DNA of 64,000 nucleotides from MKUN01 sp964481425 (GCA_964481425.1 CAYZTM010000004.1:62001-126000); one strand, 5' to 3'. Shown: positions 8,889-17,094, counted from the stretch's first letter. The notes: generated by a model from the sequence alone, not told the origin. Made by a program: numbers and translations.

Positions 8889-8911
8889 ACTCCCCTTCAG
8901 GGTTGGGGGTA
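8889..8911. repeat. Short dispersed palindromic repeat (CCCCTT-AGGG-TTGGGG family)
   Basis: This segment (core CCCCTTCAGGGTTGGGG) resembles the one at 14104-14124 (core CCCCTTTAGGGGTTGGGG). It lies in the metB leader between the riboswitch terminator and the coding start. The two copies suggest a small dispersed repeat family. Confidence 0.45.
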
Positions 8912-8912
8912 T

Positions 8913-8946
8913 AAAAAAAAGCTCCACCGATAGATCAGAGGAGCTT
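8913..8946 (-). terminator. Intrinsic terminator of the SAM-I riboswitch
   Basis: On the minus strand AAGCTCC (8946-8940) pairs with GGAGCTT (8925-8919), directly followed by a run of T residues. It lies about 57 bases downstream of the aptamer and upstream of metB, the expected place for a transcription-off switch. A second hairpin (8958-8977, ATTCCGC/GCGGAAT) sits between aptamer and terminator. Confidence 0.85.
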
Positions 8947-9002
8947 AGATATTTTAGATTCCGCAAAAACGCGGAATAGCAACAATACTAAATTGCATCT
9001 GA

Positions 9003-9114
9003 CTTATCTCTCACGCCTGCGGCGTGATGGAATTAGCACCAGCTTCTCCGAATGCCTCCGGAGAGAGGTTGCTAAGGCTTCACAGGGCCATAACCCTCTG
9101 CCTTTCTGGATAAG
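9003..9114 (-). promoter_or_regulatory. SAM-I (S-box) riboswitch aptamer
   Basis: On the minus strand the element opens with CTTATCCAG and closes with GAGATAAG, forming P1 (9114-9109 with 9008-9003). Between them are the conserved S-box blocks: AGAGGG, TATGGCCC with TGTGAAGCC, the TTAGCAACC block, a P3 hairpin CTCCGGAGGCATTCGGAG, the GGTGCTAATTCC block and a GC-rich P4 (CACGCC/GGCGTG). Binding of S-adenosylmethionine would stabilise P1 and favour the downstream terminator, shutting off metB-hom when methionine is plentiful. Confidence 0.95.
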
Positions 9115-9134
9115 TGAACTCAAAGAACTTACTG

Positions 9135-9166
9135 CAAAGATATATTCAGCTATTTCAATTTTCCAA
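9135..9166 (-). promoter_or_regulatory. Promoter of the metB-hom riboswitch transcript
   Basis: On the minus strand TTG (9166-9164) is followed after 21 bases by TATCTTTG (9142-9135), matching the Bacteroidota -33/-7 consensus. Transcription would begin near 9128, about 14 bases before the aptamer. The promoter abuts the 3-prime end of the cyclase gene (9177). Confidence 0.75.
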
Positions 9167-9176
9167 AAAAAATTTT

Positions 9177-11129
9177 TTATGCTGCGTTGATGAACCATGT
9201 TTGCATAGCACCTTTACCCTTTACTTCCATTGTGCCCCTGGCGGTAAATTTAAAGTGAGCTGCATGCTCTTTCTCCAGTTCCAGCTTGAAGTTGTCCGTG
9301 CAGTGTATCTCACCTGCAAGTCCCGTACTTTCCATGCGGCTGGCCGTGTTCACGGCATTGCCCCACAGGTCGTAAATAAATTTCTTTTTGCCGATCACCC
9401 CGGCCACTACGGGCCCGCAGTCCAGCCCTATCCTGAACTGTATCGGCATACCATCAGGTGCTTTATAATCGCGCATCGTTTCTTTTACGGCAAGCGCCAT
9501 TTTAGCTGCCATTATTGCGTGGTCGTCATGTGGCACAGGCAGGCCTGCCACAGCCATATAGCAATCGCCTATGGTTTTTATCTTTTCGAGTCCGTATTTT
9601 TCAGCCAGCCCGTCGAACCGGGTAAAAATATCATTCAGTATAGTAACAGTCTCTTTAGGGTCCCTGTTCTCCGATAGTTTTGTGAATCCGGCCATATCGA
9701 TAAAAATGATCGAAGCTTCTTTAAAATGGTCAGCGATAGGGTGCTCTTTGTCTTTTAATCTTTCAGCTATGCTGTGCGGTAATATATTTAGCAGCAATCG
9801 CTCCGATTTCCTTCGCTCAACGGCTATGAAAACCACAACTCCCACCAATAGTCCCATAGCTATGATCAGGTAAACTTGTTCATTACGTTTTTTGGTCGCG
9901 GTCAGGTTTTGCTGCGCTATCTTCAGCTTATCTATTTTTACCTGTTGCTTTATCGAGTCCAGCTCGCGCTGTTTTTCCAGGTTAGCAATCTTGTTCTTAT
10001 TTGCTTTTGAAAATACCGAGTCGTAATAGTCCCGGTATTGTTTATAAGCAGCAAGGGCCTTCTTGTCTTCTCCTAAAAGTTCCCATGCCGTCGATAAGGT
10101 ATTGTAGTTGGCCGACAGGTCCCTGTAGTTGTGCAGTTCCATATGCAGGTCGGCCGACTGTTGCGAATATGCAATAGCTTTCTTTAGCGCAGTTCTTTTA
10201 TCCAGTAAGGGGAAACCGCTTTTATCCAGCTTTCTTATAGAGTCCACAGCCATTCCCAGGTATATTTCCCCCAGGTTACCCAGGTTCTCAGCCACACTCT
10301 TTTTGTTCTTCACTTGCTGCGCAATCTCAAGGCCTTTCAGGAAATATTTTGATGCCGAGCTCAGATCATTTAGATAGTAATAAGCTGTAGCGATATAACT
10401 ATAGTCAGCCAGCAAGGCAGCCTTGTTACCTACCCGGGTTCCATATTTTATTAGTTTCAATTCTATTTCAAGAGCTTCGGAATATTTACCGGTTATCAAA
10501 TAATTCCGCGCCATGTTCGACATGGCATTCCTTACGGTTGACGAGTCTCTTTCTGTTTCTGCTATCTTTTTTGCTTTTTGCAGATAATCTATCGCTTTAT
10601 CGCACTTACCCATGTCAGTGTAGATGATGCTGACATTGATATAGTTTCCCGCAACATAGTTATGCAAGGCTTCCTCTATCTCAAGGCTCTTGAACGCATA
10701 GTCCAGGGCCTTTGGATAATCACTCTGATCGATCTTTACCACCGATATGTTATCATAAGCCCCTGCAACACCTGCCTTATCTCCTATCTCCTCACTTATC
10801 TTCCGGCTGCTATCATAATAAGCAAGGGCCTGGTCGTACTCTCCCTTATAGCGATGGTTAAGACCGAGAGAACCATAGACATAAGCCATTGTTCTTTTCT
10901 GACCGTATTTCCTTGATAATGCCAGGCACTGAATACCATACATGATGCCTGAATCCGGCGCATACCACACATAGTCCCTGCTGATCGTCGCAAGTATTTT
11001 AGCTCTTAGGGTGTCGTTATGTGGTTGCTGTAGTTCAATTAATAATGAATCAATTCTTTGGTGTCCCGTCTTTTGAGCAAAAGCAGGAAATTGTGAAATG
11101 ATTACCAAGAATGCAAAAAGGTGTTTCAT
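9177..11129 (-). CDS. TPR-containing membrane-anchored class III adenylate cyclase
   Basis: A 650-residue signalling protein. Signal peptide at 1-18; at least six TPR-like repeats from about 40 to 365; a coiled-coil linker (380-415); one transmembrane helix (about 419-437); then a class III cyclase domain (460-650). Metal-binding Asp478 and Asp522, transition-state Asn594 and Arg598 are present. The base-specificity positions are Lys518 (KIKTIGD) and Asp587 (YDLWG), which fit ATP; guanylate cyclases carry Glu and Cys there. The TPR region would be periplasmic and the catalytic domain cytoplasmic. No partner gene is adjacent. Confidence 0.88.
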   Translation of the reverse strand: MKHLFAFLVIISQFPAFAQKTGHQRIDSLLIELQQPHNDTLRAKILATISRDYVWYAPDSGIMYGIQCLALSRKYGQKRTMAYVYGSLGLNHRYKGEYDQALAYYDSSRKISEEIGDKAGVAGAYDNISVVKIDQSDYPKALDYAFKSLEIEEALHNYVAGNYINVSIIYTDMGKCDKAIDYLQKAKKIAETERDSSTVRNAMSNMARNYLITGKYSEALEIELKLIKYGTRVGNKAALLADYSYIATAYYYLNDLSSASKYFLKGLEIAQQVKNKKSVAENLGNLGEIYLGMAVDSIRKLDKSGFPLLDKRTALKKAIAYSQQSADLHMELHNYRDLSANYNTLSTAWELLGEDKKALAAYKQYRDYYDSVFSKANKNKIANLEKQRELDSIKQQVKIDKLKIAQQNLTATKKRNEQVYLIIAMGLLVGVVVFIAVERRKSERLLLNILPHSIAERLKDKEHPIADHFKEASIIFIDMAGFTKLSENRDPKETVTILNDIFTRFDGLAEKYGLEKIKTIGDCYMAVAGLPVPHDDHAIMAAKMALAVKETMRDYKAPDGMPIQFRIGLDCGPVVAGVIGKKKFIYDLWGNAVNTASRMESTGLAGEIHCTDNFKLELEKEHAAHFKFTARGTMEVKGKGAMQTWFINAA

Positions 11130-11253
11130 GGTTCCCTTCTACCGGAATATGAATTAGGATACGGGTATAAGTATGACCGTATAACCGTGCTACTAAAATA
11201 CTTGATATTCATAAGAAAACACAGACCCCCGGGAACTCTCGTTACATCCTCAA

Positions 11254-11282
11254 TTGATTTTCCGCTATTTCAGCTACCTTTG
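11254..11282 (+). promoter_or_regulatory. Promoter of lpxH
   Basis: TTG at 11254-11256 is followed by 18 bases and TACCTTTG at 11275-11282, a complete -33/-7 pair. A start site near 11289 falls just before the ATG at 11296 and rules out the longer frame that begins at 11254. Confidence 0.7.
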
Positions 11283-11295
11283 CAGGCTACCATTC

Positions 11296-12075
11296 ATGGC
11301 CGTAATGGACTTACCGGACGGAAAAAAAATTTACTTCGCTTCTGATTTTCACCTGGGTATTCCCGACAAAGCATCCAGCCGGGCGCGCGAAAAACGCATA
11401 TGCCAATGGCTTGATGAGATCAAACACGATGCGGCCTGTATATTCCTGGTTGGTGACTTATTCGATGTTTGGTTTGAGTATAATCTGGTGATCCCCAAGG
11501 GATATGCACGTTTTTTTGGCAAACTTGCCGAGCTGAGCGATGCAGGCATACCTATAGAGGTCTTTACCGGCAACCACGATCTCTGGATGCGGGGCTATTT
11601 TGAAGATGAATTTGGCATTCCTGTTCATCATGATCCTATAAGACGTGAGTATAGTGGTAAAAAGTTCTTGATAGCCCATGGCGATGGCCTGGGTCCCGGC
11701 GATAGCACTTATAAGGTAATGAAAAAAGTGTTTCGCAGTCCGTTATCCCAATGGCTATACCGCCGTCTGCATCCCGATACCGGTGTGGGTATGGCGGGCT
11801 GGTTCAGCCGCCGGGGGGTCAAACACACAGATACCGTCGAAGAGCGCTTCCTGGGGCCTGAAAAAGAATGGCTGGTGCAGTATGCGCTCGATATGCTGAA
11901 AAAAGAGCACATTGACTATTTCATATTCGGCCACCGCCATGTTGCGGTCACCTACCCCCTTAGCAGTAATAGTTTATTCATCAATCTTGGCGACTGGATC
12001 CGTTATGACAGCTATGCTGTTTTCGATGGCAGGGAGCTGGATCTAAAATTTTATAAAAAAGTAAAGCAGCAATAG
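11296..12075 (+). CDS. lpxH: UDP-2,3-diacylglucosamine diphosphatase LpxH-like
   Basis: Calcineurin-like phosphoesterase that cleaves UDP-2,3-diacylglucosamine to lipid X in lipid A synthesis. Numbered from the ATG at 11296 (259 residues), the metal-site motifs are D17-F-H19, GD54LFD57, GN93H94D, AHGDG and GHRH. The FLVGDLFDVWFEY and GNHDLWM segments are typical of the LpxH branch. I used the downstream ATG because the promoter box overlaps the earlier possible start. It heads a tightly spaced rightward run with sixA (3-base gap) and the kinase-RapZ gene. Confidence 0.85.
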   Translation: MAVMDLPDGKKIYFASDFHLGIPDKASSRAREKRICQWLDEIKHDAACIFLVGDLFDVWFEYNLVIPKGYARFFGKLAELSDAGIPIEVFTGNHDLWMRGYFEDEFGIPVHHDPIRREYSGKKFLIAHGDGLGPGDSTYKVMKKVFRSPLSQWLYRRLHPDTGVGMAGWFSRRGVKHTDTVEERFLGPEKEWLVQYALDMLKKEHIDYFIFGHRHVAVTYPLSSNSLFINLGDWIRYDSYAVFDGRELDLKFYKKVKQQ

Positions 12076-12078
12076 GTT

Positions 12079-12579
12079 ATGCAGCGCACATTGGTAATGA
12101 TACGTCATGCAAAATCGAGCTGGGCAAATCCCTTACAAAGTGACTTTGAACGCCCGCTCAACGACCGCGGCGAACATGATGCACCCATGATGGGCGAACG
12201 TTTGAAGAAGGCTGGCCTTATCCCCGACCTGGTCATATCCAGCACAGCAAAACGGGCTAGGCAAACCGCAAAAAAAATAGCAGCGGCAATAGGTTATGAC
12301 AGCAATAAGATACAATGGATGGACAAACTGTATCACTGCATCCCTTCCGTTTTCGAAGAGGTGATCGACGAAGTGAAGGATGAAGTGAAGACCCTGTTCA
12401 TCGTGGCACATAACCCCGGTATCAGCGCCTTCGTCAATGAGCTTTCAAGCCTCTTCAGTATAGACCATATGCCCACCTGTGGCATAGTGGCCGCACGTAT
12501 GGATACGGAACATTGGAGCGATTTTTCCATTGCAGAACGAAAAGTGATTTTATTTGAATACCCCAAAAAACAACAATGA
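12079..12579 (+). CDS. sixA: SixA-like histidine phosphatase
   Basis: Histidine phosphatase (phosphoglycerate mutase superfamily) of 166 residues. The catalytic RHAKSSW motif (Arg9, His10) and the second histidine in IVAHNPGIS match SixA-type phosphohistidine phosphatases. The true substrate in Bacteroidota is not established; the short length and lack of a signal peptide indicate a cytoplasmic enzyme. Its stop overlaps the next start (ATGA at 12576-12579), suggesting translational coupling. Confidence 0.85.
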   Translation: MQRTLVMIRHAKSSWANPLQSDFERPLNDRGEHDAPMMGERLKKAGLIPDLVISSTAKRARQTAKKIAAAIGYDSNKIQWMDKLYHCIPSVFEEVIDEVKDEVKTLFIVAHNPGISAFVNELSSLFSIDHMPTCGIVAARMDTEHWSDFSIAERKVILFEYPKKQQ

Positions 12580-14054
12580 CAGTCAGCAGATCATCAGTAC
12601 AGGCTATAAGCGCTTTGGAAAAATTATTCGAGGAGCAATTTGGTTCCAAACCCGAACAGCTCGAAATGCTCCCCGTGTCGGGCTCCGACCGGCGTTATTA
12701 CCGCATGAGCAATGGCAAGCATTCAGCCATTGGCACACACAATACCAATATCGCCGAGAACAATACCTACTTCTATTTTACCGACCTGTTCCGGAAACAT
12801 GGTATCAATGTACCCGAGGTTTATAAAACAAGTAAAGACCGCAATTTTTATTTGCAGCAAGACCTCGGCAACACTTCTCTTTTCGACCAGTTGATGAAAG
12901 AAGGTCATACAGATACCGTAAGGCAAAATTTTCATAAAGCGCTGGTACAGTTGGCCAAGGTGCAATGGATAGCTGGCCGCGAGGTAGATTTCAACCAGTG
13001 TTTTGCTACGCGGCAGTTCGATGAGAAGGCCATCATGGCCGACCTTATGTATTTCAAATACTACTTTGCCGATCTGCAAAAGATACACTATAACAAAGCA
13101 GAGGTGATCGGTGAGATGGAAGATCTGAGCAAAGAGCTGGGCCGCATACAGCCCCAGATGCTTATGTACCGCGATTTCCAGAGCCGCAACCTCATGCTCC
13201 ACAACGACGAGGTGTACCTGATAGATTACCAGGGGGGTATGCAGGGCCCCCCGCAATATGACATCGCATCCCTCCTTTGGCAGGCAAGAGCACAACTGCC
13301 CAACTCATGGAAGGAAGACCTGCTCAATGGTTACATCCGCACACTGCACGATCTGCATATACCCCGCATGGACGAGATACACTTCCGCCGTGGTTACCTC
13401 CAGTTTGTGTTACTACGTATGTTGCAGGTACTGGGCGCATATGGCTATAGGGGCCTCATTGAGCACAAACCTCACTTCATCAGCAGTATCGGTCCTGCAT
13501 TGAAGAACCTACGTTTTTTCCTTTCCGATAATCCGCAAACTCCGGCATATCCCGCTCTACGCTCTTTGCTCGAGCGTCTGTCAACCGAGGAAATGGAGAA
13601 ACGCTATTCACAACCTAAGCGTGCAGATGAAGTTAAGTTACAGGTCAATATTTCCAGCTTCTCTTATAAGAATGGCATTCCTAAAAGTAGCAGCCCTCAC
13701 GGTGGCGGCTATGTTTTCGATTGCCGCGGTCTGCTCAACCCCGGCCGTTATGCTGCTTATAAACATTTTACCGGCAAAGATCCCATCGTGAAGCAATTCC
13801 TCGAACGGGAAACCCGCATGCCCGAGTTTCTCGATCATGCCTTTGCCCTCGTTTCACTCAATGTCGAGGATTACCTCTCGCGTGGGTTCGAGCAGTTGAG
13901 TGTTGCCTTCGGCTGCACTGGCGGCCAACATCGCTCAGTGTATGCAGCAGAACAGCTTGCCACATACCTGACCAACCGCTATAATATACCGGTAAATGTC
14001 ACCCACCTGAATGAAAAAAAATGGGTACTGCAGGACTCAAAAGAACCTGAATAA
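12576..14054 (+). CDS. Fusion of an APH/AmgK-like sugar kinase with a RapZ C-terminal domain
   Basis: The first about 345 residues form an aminoglycoside-phosphotransferase-like kinase, with the catalytic loop YRD200FQSRN205 and metal Asp217 in LIDYQG; this resembles AmgK-type N-acetylmuramate or N-acetylglucosamine 1-kinases. Residues from about 350 to 485 match the C-terminal half of RapZ (FSYKNGIP, VFDCRGLLNP, FGCTGGQHRS), which in Enterobacteria senses glucosamine-6-phosphate. The RapZ N-terminal P-loop domain is absent. A role in amino-sugar sensing or cell-wall recycling is inferred. Cotranscription with lpxH and sixA links it to envelope precursor metabolism. An intrinsic terminator follows. 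Confidence 0.82.
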   Translation: MTVSRSSVQAISALEKLFEEQFGSKPEQLEMLPVSGSDRRYYRMSNGKHSAIGTHNTNIAENNTYFYFTDLFRKHGINVPEVYKTSKDRNFYLQQDLGNTSLFDQLMKEGHTDTVRQNFHKALVQLAKVQWIAGREVDFNQCFATRQFDEKAIMADLMYFKYYFADLQKIHYNKAEVIGEMEDLSKELGRIQPQMLMYRDFQSRNLMLHNDEVYLIDYQGGMQGPPQYDIASLLWQARAQLPNSWKEDLLNGYIRTLHDLHIPRMDEIHFRRGYLQFVLLRMLQVLGAYGYRGLIEHKPHFISSIGPALKNLRFFLSDNPQTPAYPALRSLLERLSTEEMEKRYSQPKRADEVKLQVNISSFSYKNGIPKSSSPHGGGYVFDCRGLLNPGRYAAYKHFTGKDPIVKQFLERETRMPEFLDHAFALVSLNVEDYLSRGFEQLSVAFGCTGGQHRSVYAAEQLATYLTNRYNIPVNVTHLNEKKWVLQDSKEPE

Positions 14055-14060
14055 TTAAAG

Positions 14061-14088
14061 AAAAAGGCCGGCTTTCGCCGGCCTTTTA
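14061..14088. terminator. Intrinsic terminator
   Basis: AAAAGGCCGGC (14062-14072) pairs with GCCGGCCTTTT (14077-14087) around a 4-base loop, with A and T tracts on both sides. It lies between convergent genes and can serve both. Confidence 0.9.
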
Positions 14089-14103
14089 ACTATCATCACT
14101 TTA

Positions 14104-14124
14104 AGCCCCTTTAGGGGTTGGGGT
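14104..14124. repeat. Dispersed repeat overlapping the clpP stop codon
   Basis: The core CCCCTTTAGGGGTTGGGG resembles the copy at 8889-8911. It spans the clpP stop codon (14111-14113) and encodes the last residues of ClpP (NPNP). Confidence 0.45.
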
Positions 14125-14812
14125 TTTGTTTCCTTGGGTTACGCTCCAGCACCTCATCTACCATGCCGTAATCTTTGGCTTCCTGTGCGGTCATCCAGTA
14201 GTCACGGTCACTGTCTTTCTCTACCTTGTTGAATTTCTGCCCGCTGTGACTGGCTATTATTTCGTAAAGCTCCTTTTTCAGCTTGCCTATCTCACGCGCA
14301 GTTATTTCTATATCACTGGCCTGTCCTTCAGCTCCGCCAAGGGGTTGGTGTATCATCACGCGGCTATGCTTCAGCGCGGTGCGTTTACCTTTAGTGCCGG
14401 CACACATCAGCACGGCAGCCATTGAGGCTGCAATACCTGTACATATGGTCGATACATCAGGGTTGATGATCTGCATCGTGTCGTAAATACCCAGGCCTGC
14501 ATACACGCTACCGCCGGGGCTGTTGATATACATTTGCACATCCCTGTTACGATCAGTGCTTTCCAGGAATAGTAACTGGGCCGTAACAATATTGGCCACA
14601 TAGTCATTGATGGCCTCACCCAAAAAGATAATGCGGTCCATCATCAGGCGCGAGAATACGTCCATCGAGGCCACATTCATCGGGCGCTCTTCAATGATAT
14701 ATGGGGTCAGTCCGCTGGGTACCTTTACTATTGAGGAGGTGTAATTGTCCAATGTTACACTACTGATGCCATGATGCTTAATGGCATACTTTCTAAATTC
14801 ATTCTGATTCAT
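14111..14812 (-). CDS. clpP: ATP-dependent Clp protease proteolytic subunit
   Basis: Serine peptidase that forms the double-heptamer chamber of ClpXP/ClpAP. The 233 residues contain the triad Ser130 (GIAASMAA), His155 (MIHQP) and Asp204 (DRDYWM). It has an N-terminal extension of about 30 residues compared with E. coli ClpP, possibly a propeptide. The C-terminal tail (QNPNP) is encoded inside a dispersed repeat. No clpX gene is adjacent. Confidence 0.95.
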   Translation of the reverse strand: MNQNEFRKYAIKHHGISSVTLDNYTSSIVKVPSGLTPYIIEERPMNVASMDVFSRLMMDRIIFLGEAINDYVANIVTAQLLFLESTDRNRDVQMYINSPGGSVYAGLGIYDTMQIINPDVSTICTGIAASMAAVLMCAGTKGKRTALKHSRVMIHQPLGGAEGQASDIEITAREIGKLKKELYEIIASHSGQKFNKVEKDSDRDYWMTAQEAKDYGMVDEVLERNPRKQNPNP

Positions 14813-15003
14813 AAAACCTTTTTTTGAGCTATGTTAGTTTTTTGATAAGGGCAAATTTCAATCCATGTTAAATATAGTGCCAATACGGCACATTTTACCT
14901 TTTCCCGAATATGGAATTTGACAATTCGGCAATCAGGAAGTCGTATTTTTACCCCTGTTAGCATTTATTTTCATTATATAATGACAACATAATAACCCGC
15001 TTA

Positions 15004-15402
15004 ATGCCAAAACTTAGCCAACAGGAGCTACTTGATATTTTTACTGCGCTTAAGAAAGAGCTGAAGCCCTACGAAAAAGGGAATATAAAAGCGCGTATGG
15101 ATATTGAAGGCCGTTACGACCTGTGGTCCGAGAAAAAAGGCATGTTTGTTTACGACCGCGTACGCGATGAGGTCGCCTTCGCTGCCATTATTATACAAAG
15201 CAATTATGTAGGCTTTTATTTCATGCCCGTTTATGCTACAGATGGTGAACGTATAAAAAAAGGTATTGCTCCCGAACTATTGAAACTGCTGAAAGGTAAA
15301 GCTTGTTTCCACATCAAATCCGCTGATAAGGAATTGTTAGGGCAAATACGGCAGGCGATCAGGCTGGGTTACGATGGCTATAAAAAAATGGGCTGGGTAT
15401 AA
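15004..15402 (+). CDS. DUF1801-like small protein
   Basis: A 132-residue cytoplasmic protein. The C-terminal half (GFYFMPVYA, then LLKGKACFHIKS and IRQAIRLGYDGYKKMGW) resembles DUF1801 proteins, a fold of unknown role. There is no signal peptide or membrane helix. The GSCFA gene starts 10 bases after its stop, so they are probably cotranscribed. The family assignment is tentative; that it is a real gene is more certain. Confidence 0.7.
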   Translation: MPKLSQQELLDIFTALKKELKPYEKGNIKARMDIEGRYDLWSEKKGMFVYDRVRDEVAFAAIIIQSNYVGFYFMPVYATDGERIKKGIAPELLKLLKGKACFHIKSADKELLGQIRQAIRLGYDGYKKMGWV

Positions 15403-15412
15403 ATATAAAACA

Positions 15413-16387
15413 ATGCAACTCCATCTTACACTCGACATCCCAAAACTACCCCGGCCGATAGCTTATACTGATAAGATATTGCTTACCGGCTCCTGTTTTA
15501 CTGAGCACATATCCGAACGCTTGGCACAACACAAGTTCACCACGCTGTCGAACCCCAACGGCATTTTGTTCAATCCCCTCAGCGTAGCCGATAGTATCAA
15601 CGGTTATATGGATGAGAGAATATACAGCGACAACGACCTGTTTTATCTCAACGAGTTATGGAATAGCTGGGACCATCATACCCGCTTCTCGCATATTGAT
15701 AAACAGGCAGCGCTCGATGGCATCAATGAGGCGCAAACTAAGGCTGCTGCTTTTATCCGCCGGGCCGATTGGCTGATCATTACACTTGGCTCCGCCTTCC
15801 AATATTATTTAAAGGAAACGGGCAAGCCCGTATCCAATAACCATCGTGCCCCGGCCCAGTGGTTCGAGAAAAGGCTGTTACCCATTGGGGCTATTATCAC
15901 CGCATTGAATGATACGCTCGATAAGCTCTTTGCCCTTAATCCCGGTATCCGGGTCATGTTCACCATAAGCCCGGTGCGTCACATACGCGATGGTGTGGTG
16001 GACAATAACCGTAGCAAGGCCCGGCTTATCGAGGCGGTACATGAGCTGTGCTACATCCACGACAATGCTTTTTACTTCCCCGCCTACGAGCTGCTTATCG
16101 ATATTCTCCGCGACTATCGTTATTACGATATAGATTTTGTGCACCCCAATTATATGGCCACTACCTATGTATGGGAGCATTTTGCGGATGCCTGTATAGA
16201 TGGGGACACGCTTTCTCTTATGCAGCAGGTGCAGGAAATAGTGACCGCCCGCAATCATAAGCCCCGCTTCCCGCAAACCGAAGCACACAGGCAATTCAAA
16301 AAAAATTATGCAGATAAGATCAGGAATATCATGCAGCAGCACCCCTTCCTCGATCTGCAGCCAGAATTAGCATACTTTCTCGAATAA
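15413..16387 (+). CDS. GSCFA domain protein
   Basis: A 324-residue protein with the defining GSCFTEHI motif near the N-terminus, where the family has GSCFA, and further family segments ITLGSAFQYY, FTISPVRHIRDG and FVHPNYMATTYVWEHF. GSCFA proteins resemble SGNH-type hydrolases: the Ser of the GSC motif and the late Asp/His pair (DFVHP) would form the active site. The substrate is unknown. I start at the ATG at 15413 (MQLHLTLDIPKLPRP); a frame open from 15374 would overlap the upstream gene. Confidence 0.85.
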   Translation: MQLHLTLDIPKLPRPIAYTDKILLTGSCFTEHISERLAQHKFTTLSNPNGILFNPLSVADSINGYMDERIYSDNDLFYLNELWNSWDHHTRFSHIDKQAALDGINEAQTKAAAFIRRADWLIITLGSAFQYYLKETGKPVSNNHRAPAQWFEKRLLPIGAIITALNDTLDKLFALNPGIRVMFTISPVRHIRDGVVDNNRSKARLIEAVHELCYIHDNAFYFPAYELLIDILRDYRYYDIDFVHPNYMATTYVWEHFADACIDGDTLSLMQQVQEIVTARNHKPRFPQTEAHRQFKKNYADKIRNIMQQHPFLDLQPELAYFLE

Positions 16388-16388
16388 C

Positions 16389-16431
16389 ACATGCGGCAGT
16401 ACCGCTCCAAGCGGTCAGACGCGTTAAATGC
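16389..16431 (-). repeat. Dispersed single copy of the 45-bp REP-like repeat
   Basis: Read on the minus strand, this segment shares TTTAACGCGTCTGACCGC and GAGCGGTACTG with the tandem units at 29901-30168. The imperfect dyad ACCGC-loop-GCGGT is kept while the loop differs. It sits directly after the GSCFA stop codon and before a terminator. Confidence 0.7.
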
Positions 16432-16433
16432 AA

Positions 16434-16460
16434 TAAAAAGCCCCCTTAGCGGGGGCTATA
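16434..16460 (+). terminator. Intrinsic terminator after the GSCFA gene
   Basis: AGCCCCC (16439-16445) pairs with GGGGGCT (16451-16457) around TTAGC. A preceding A-rich tract makes it usable on the minus strand as well. Confidence 0.75.
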
Positions 16461-16527
16461 TAATATTCTGCTACTCACCGGAACAGATCCCGGCAATCTC
16501 ATAAATCACGTAGATCGTGGTTCAAAC

Positions 16528-16959
16528 TTAATCCTGTGTCAGGTAATCGCTCAGCGTCACAGGCTGCTTCTTGGCCGACTGCTGGGGCATAGCTTCCTGC
16601 ACCATATTGCACTTGCCGTTGAACACTGCCGTCTGTTCTATATCCAGCTTGCCCACGTTCAAGTCGCCGTTGATCACGCACTTGCTCTTCAGGCACAGCA
16701 GGTCCTTGGTTGATACATGGCCGTTCACCGTACCGAATACATCTGCGGCATTGGCCTGCAGGTCGCCTTCCACATGGCCCGACTCCCCTAATACCACCTT
16801 GGCCTTGCAAATGATATTGCCGGTCACCGTGCCGTCTATGCGCATATCGTTGTCCGATTCCACATCGCCGTTTATTTTAGTTCCGTGAGCTATGGTAGTC
16901 ACGGAGCCTACCGGGTAATCTTGTCTCCCGTTACTGTTTCTTTTGTCTTTTGCAAACAT
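16528..16959 (-). CDS. Bactofilin (polymer-forming cytoskeletal protein)
   Basis: A 143-residue bactofilin. After a hydrophilic N-terminal tail (1-18) the core is a right-handed beta-helix with repeated hydrophobic-glycine turns (INGDVESDNDMRIDGTVTG, VVLGESGHVEGDL, CVINGDLNVGKLDI). Bactofilins self-polymerise without nucleotide and scaffold wall or envelope enzymes at the membrane. No linked M23 peptidase gene is seen here. It is divergent from yidC. Confidence 0.88.
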   Translation of the reverse strand: MFAKDKRNSNGRQDYPVGSVTTIAHGTKINGDVESDNDMRIDGTVTGNIICKAKVVLGESGHVEGDLQANAADVFGTVNGHVSTKDLLCLKSKCVINGDLNVGKLDIEQTAVFNGKCNMVQEAMPQQSAKKQPVTLSDYLTQD

Positions 16960-17094
16960 ATAAGCATGTTTTTGTATAAGAAAATGTGTAGGGGGATTAC
17001 TAAAATACTTCTTTTGACCGAAAATTCTAATAGTTTACCGTTTTTTAACCCTGTATCCGCCTATTTTCAAAATGGGATTCCATCATAAATAAAT

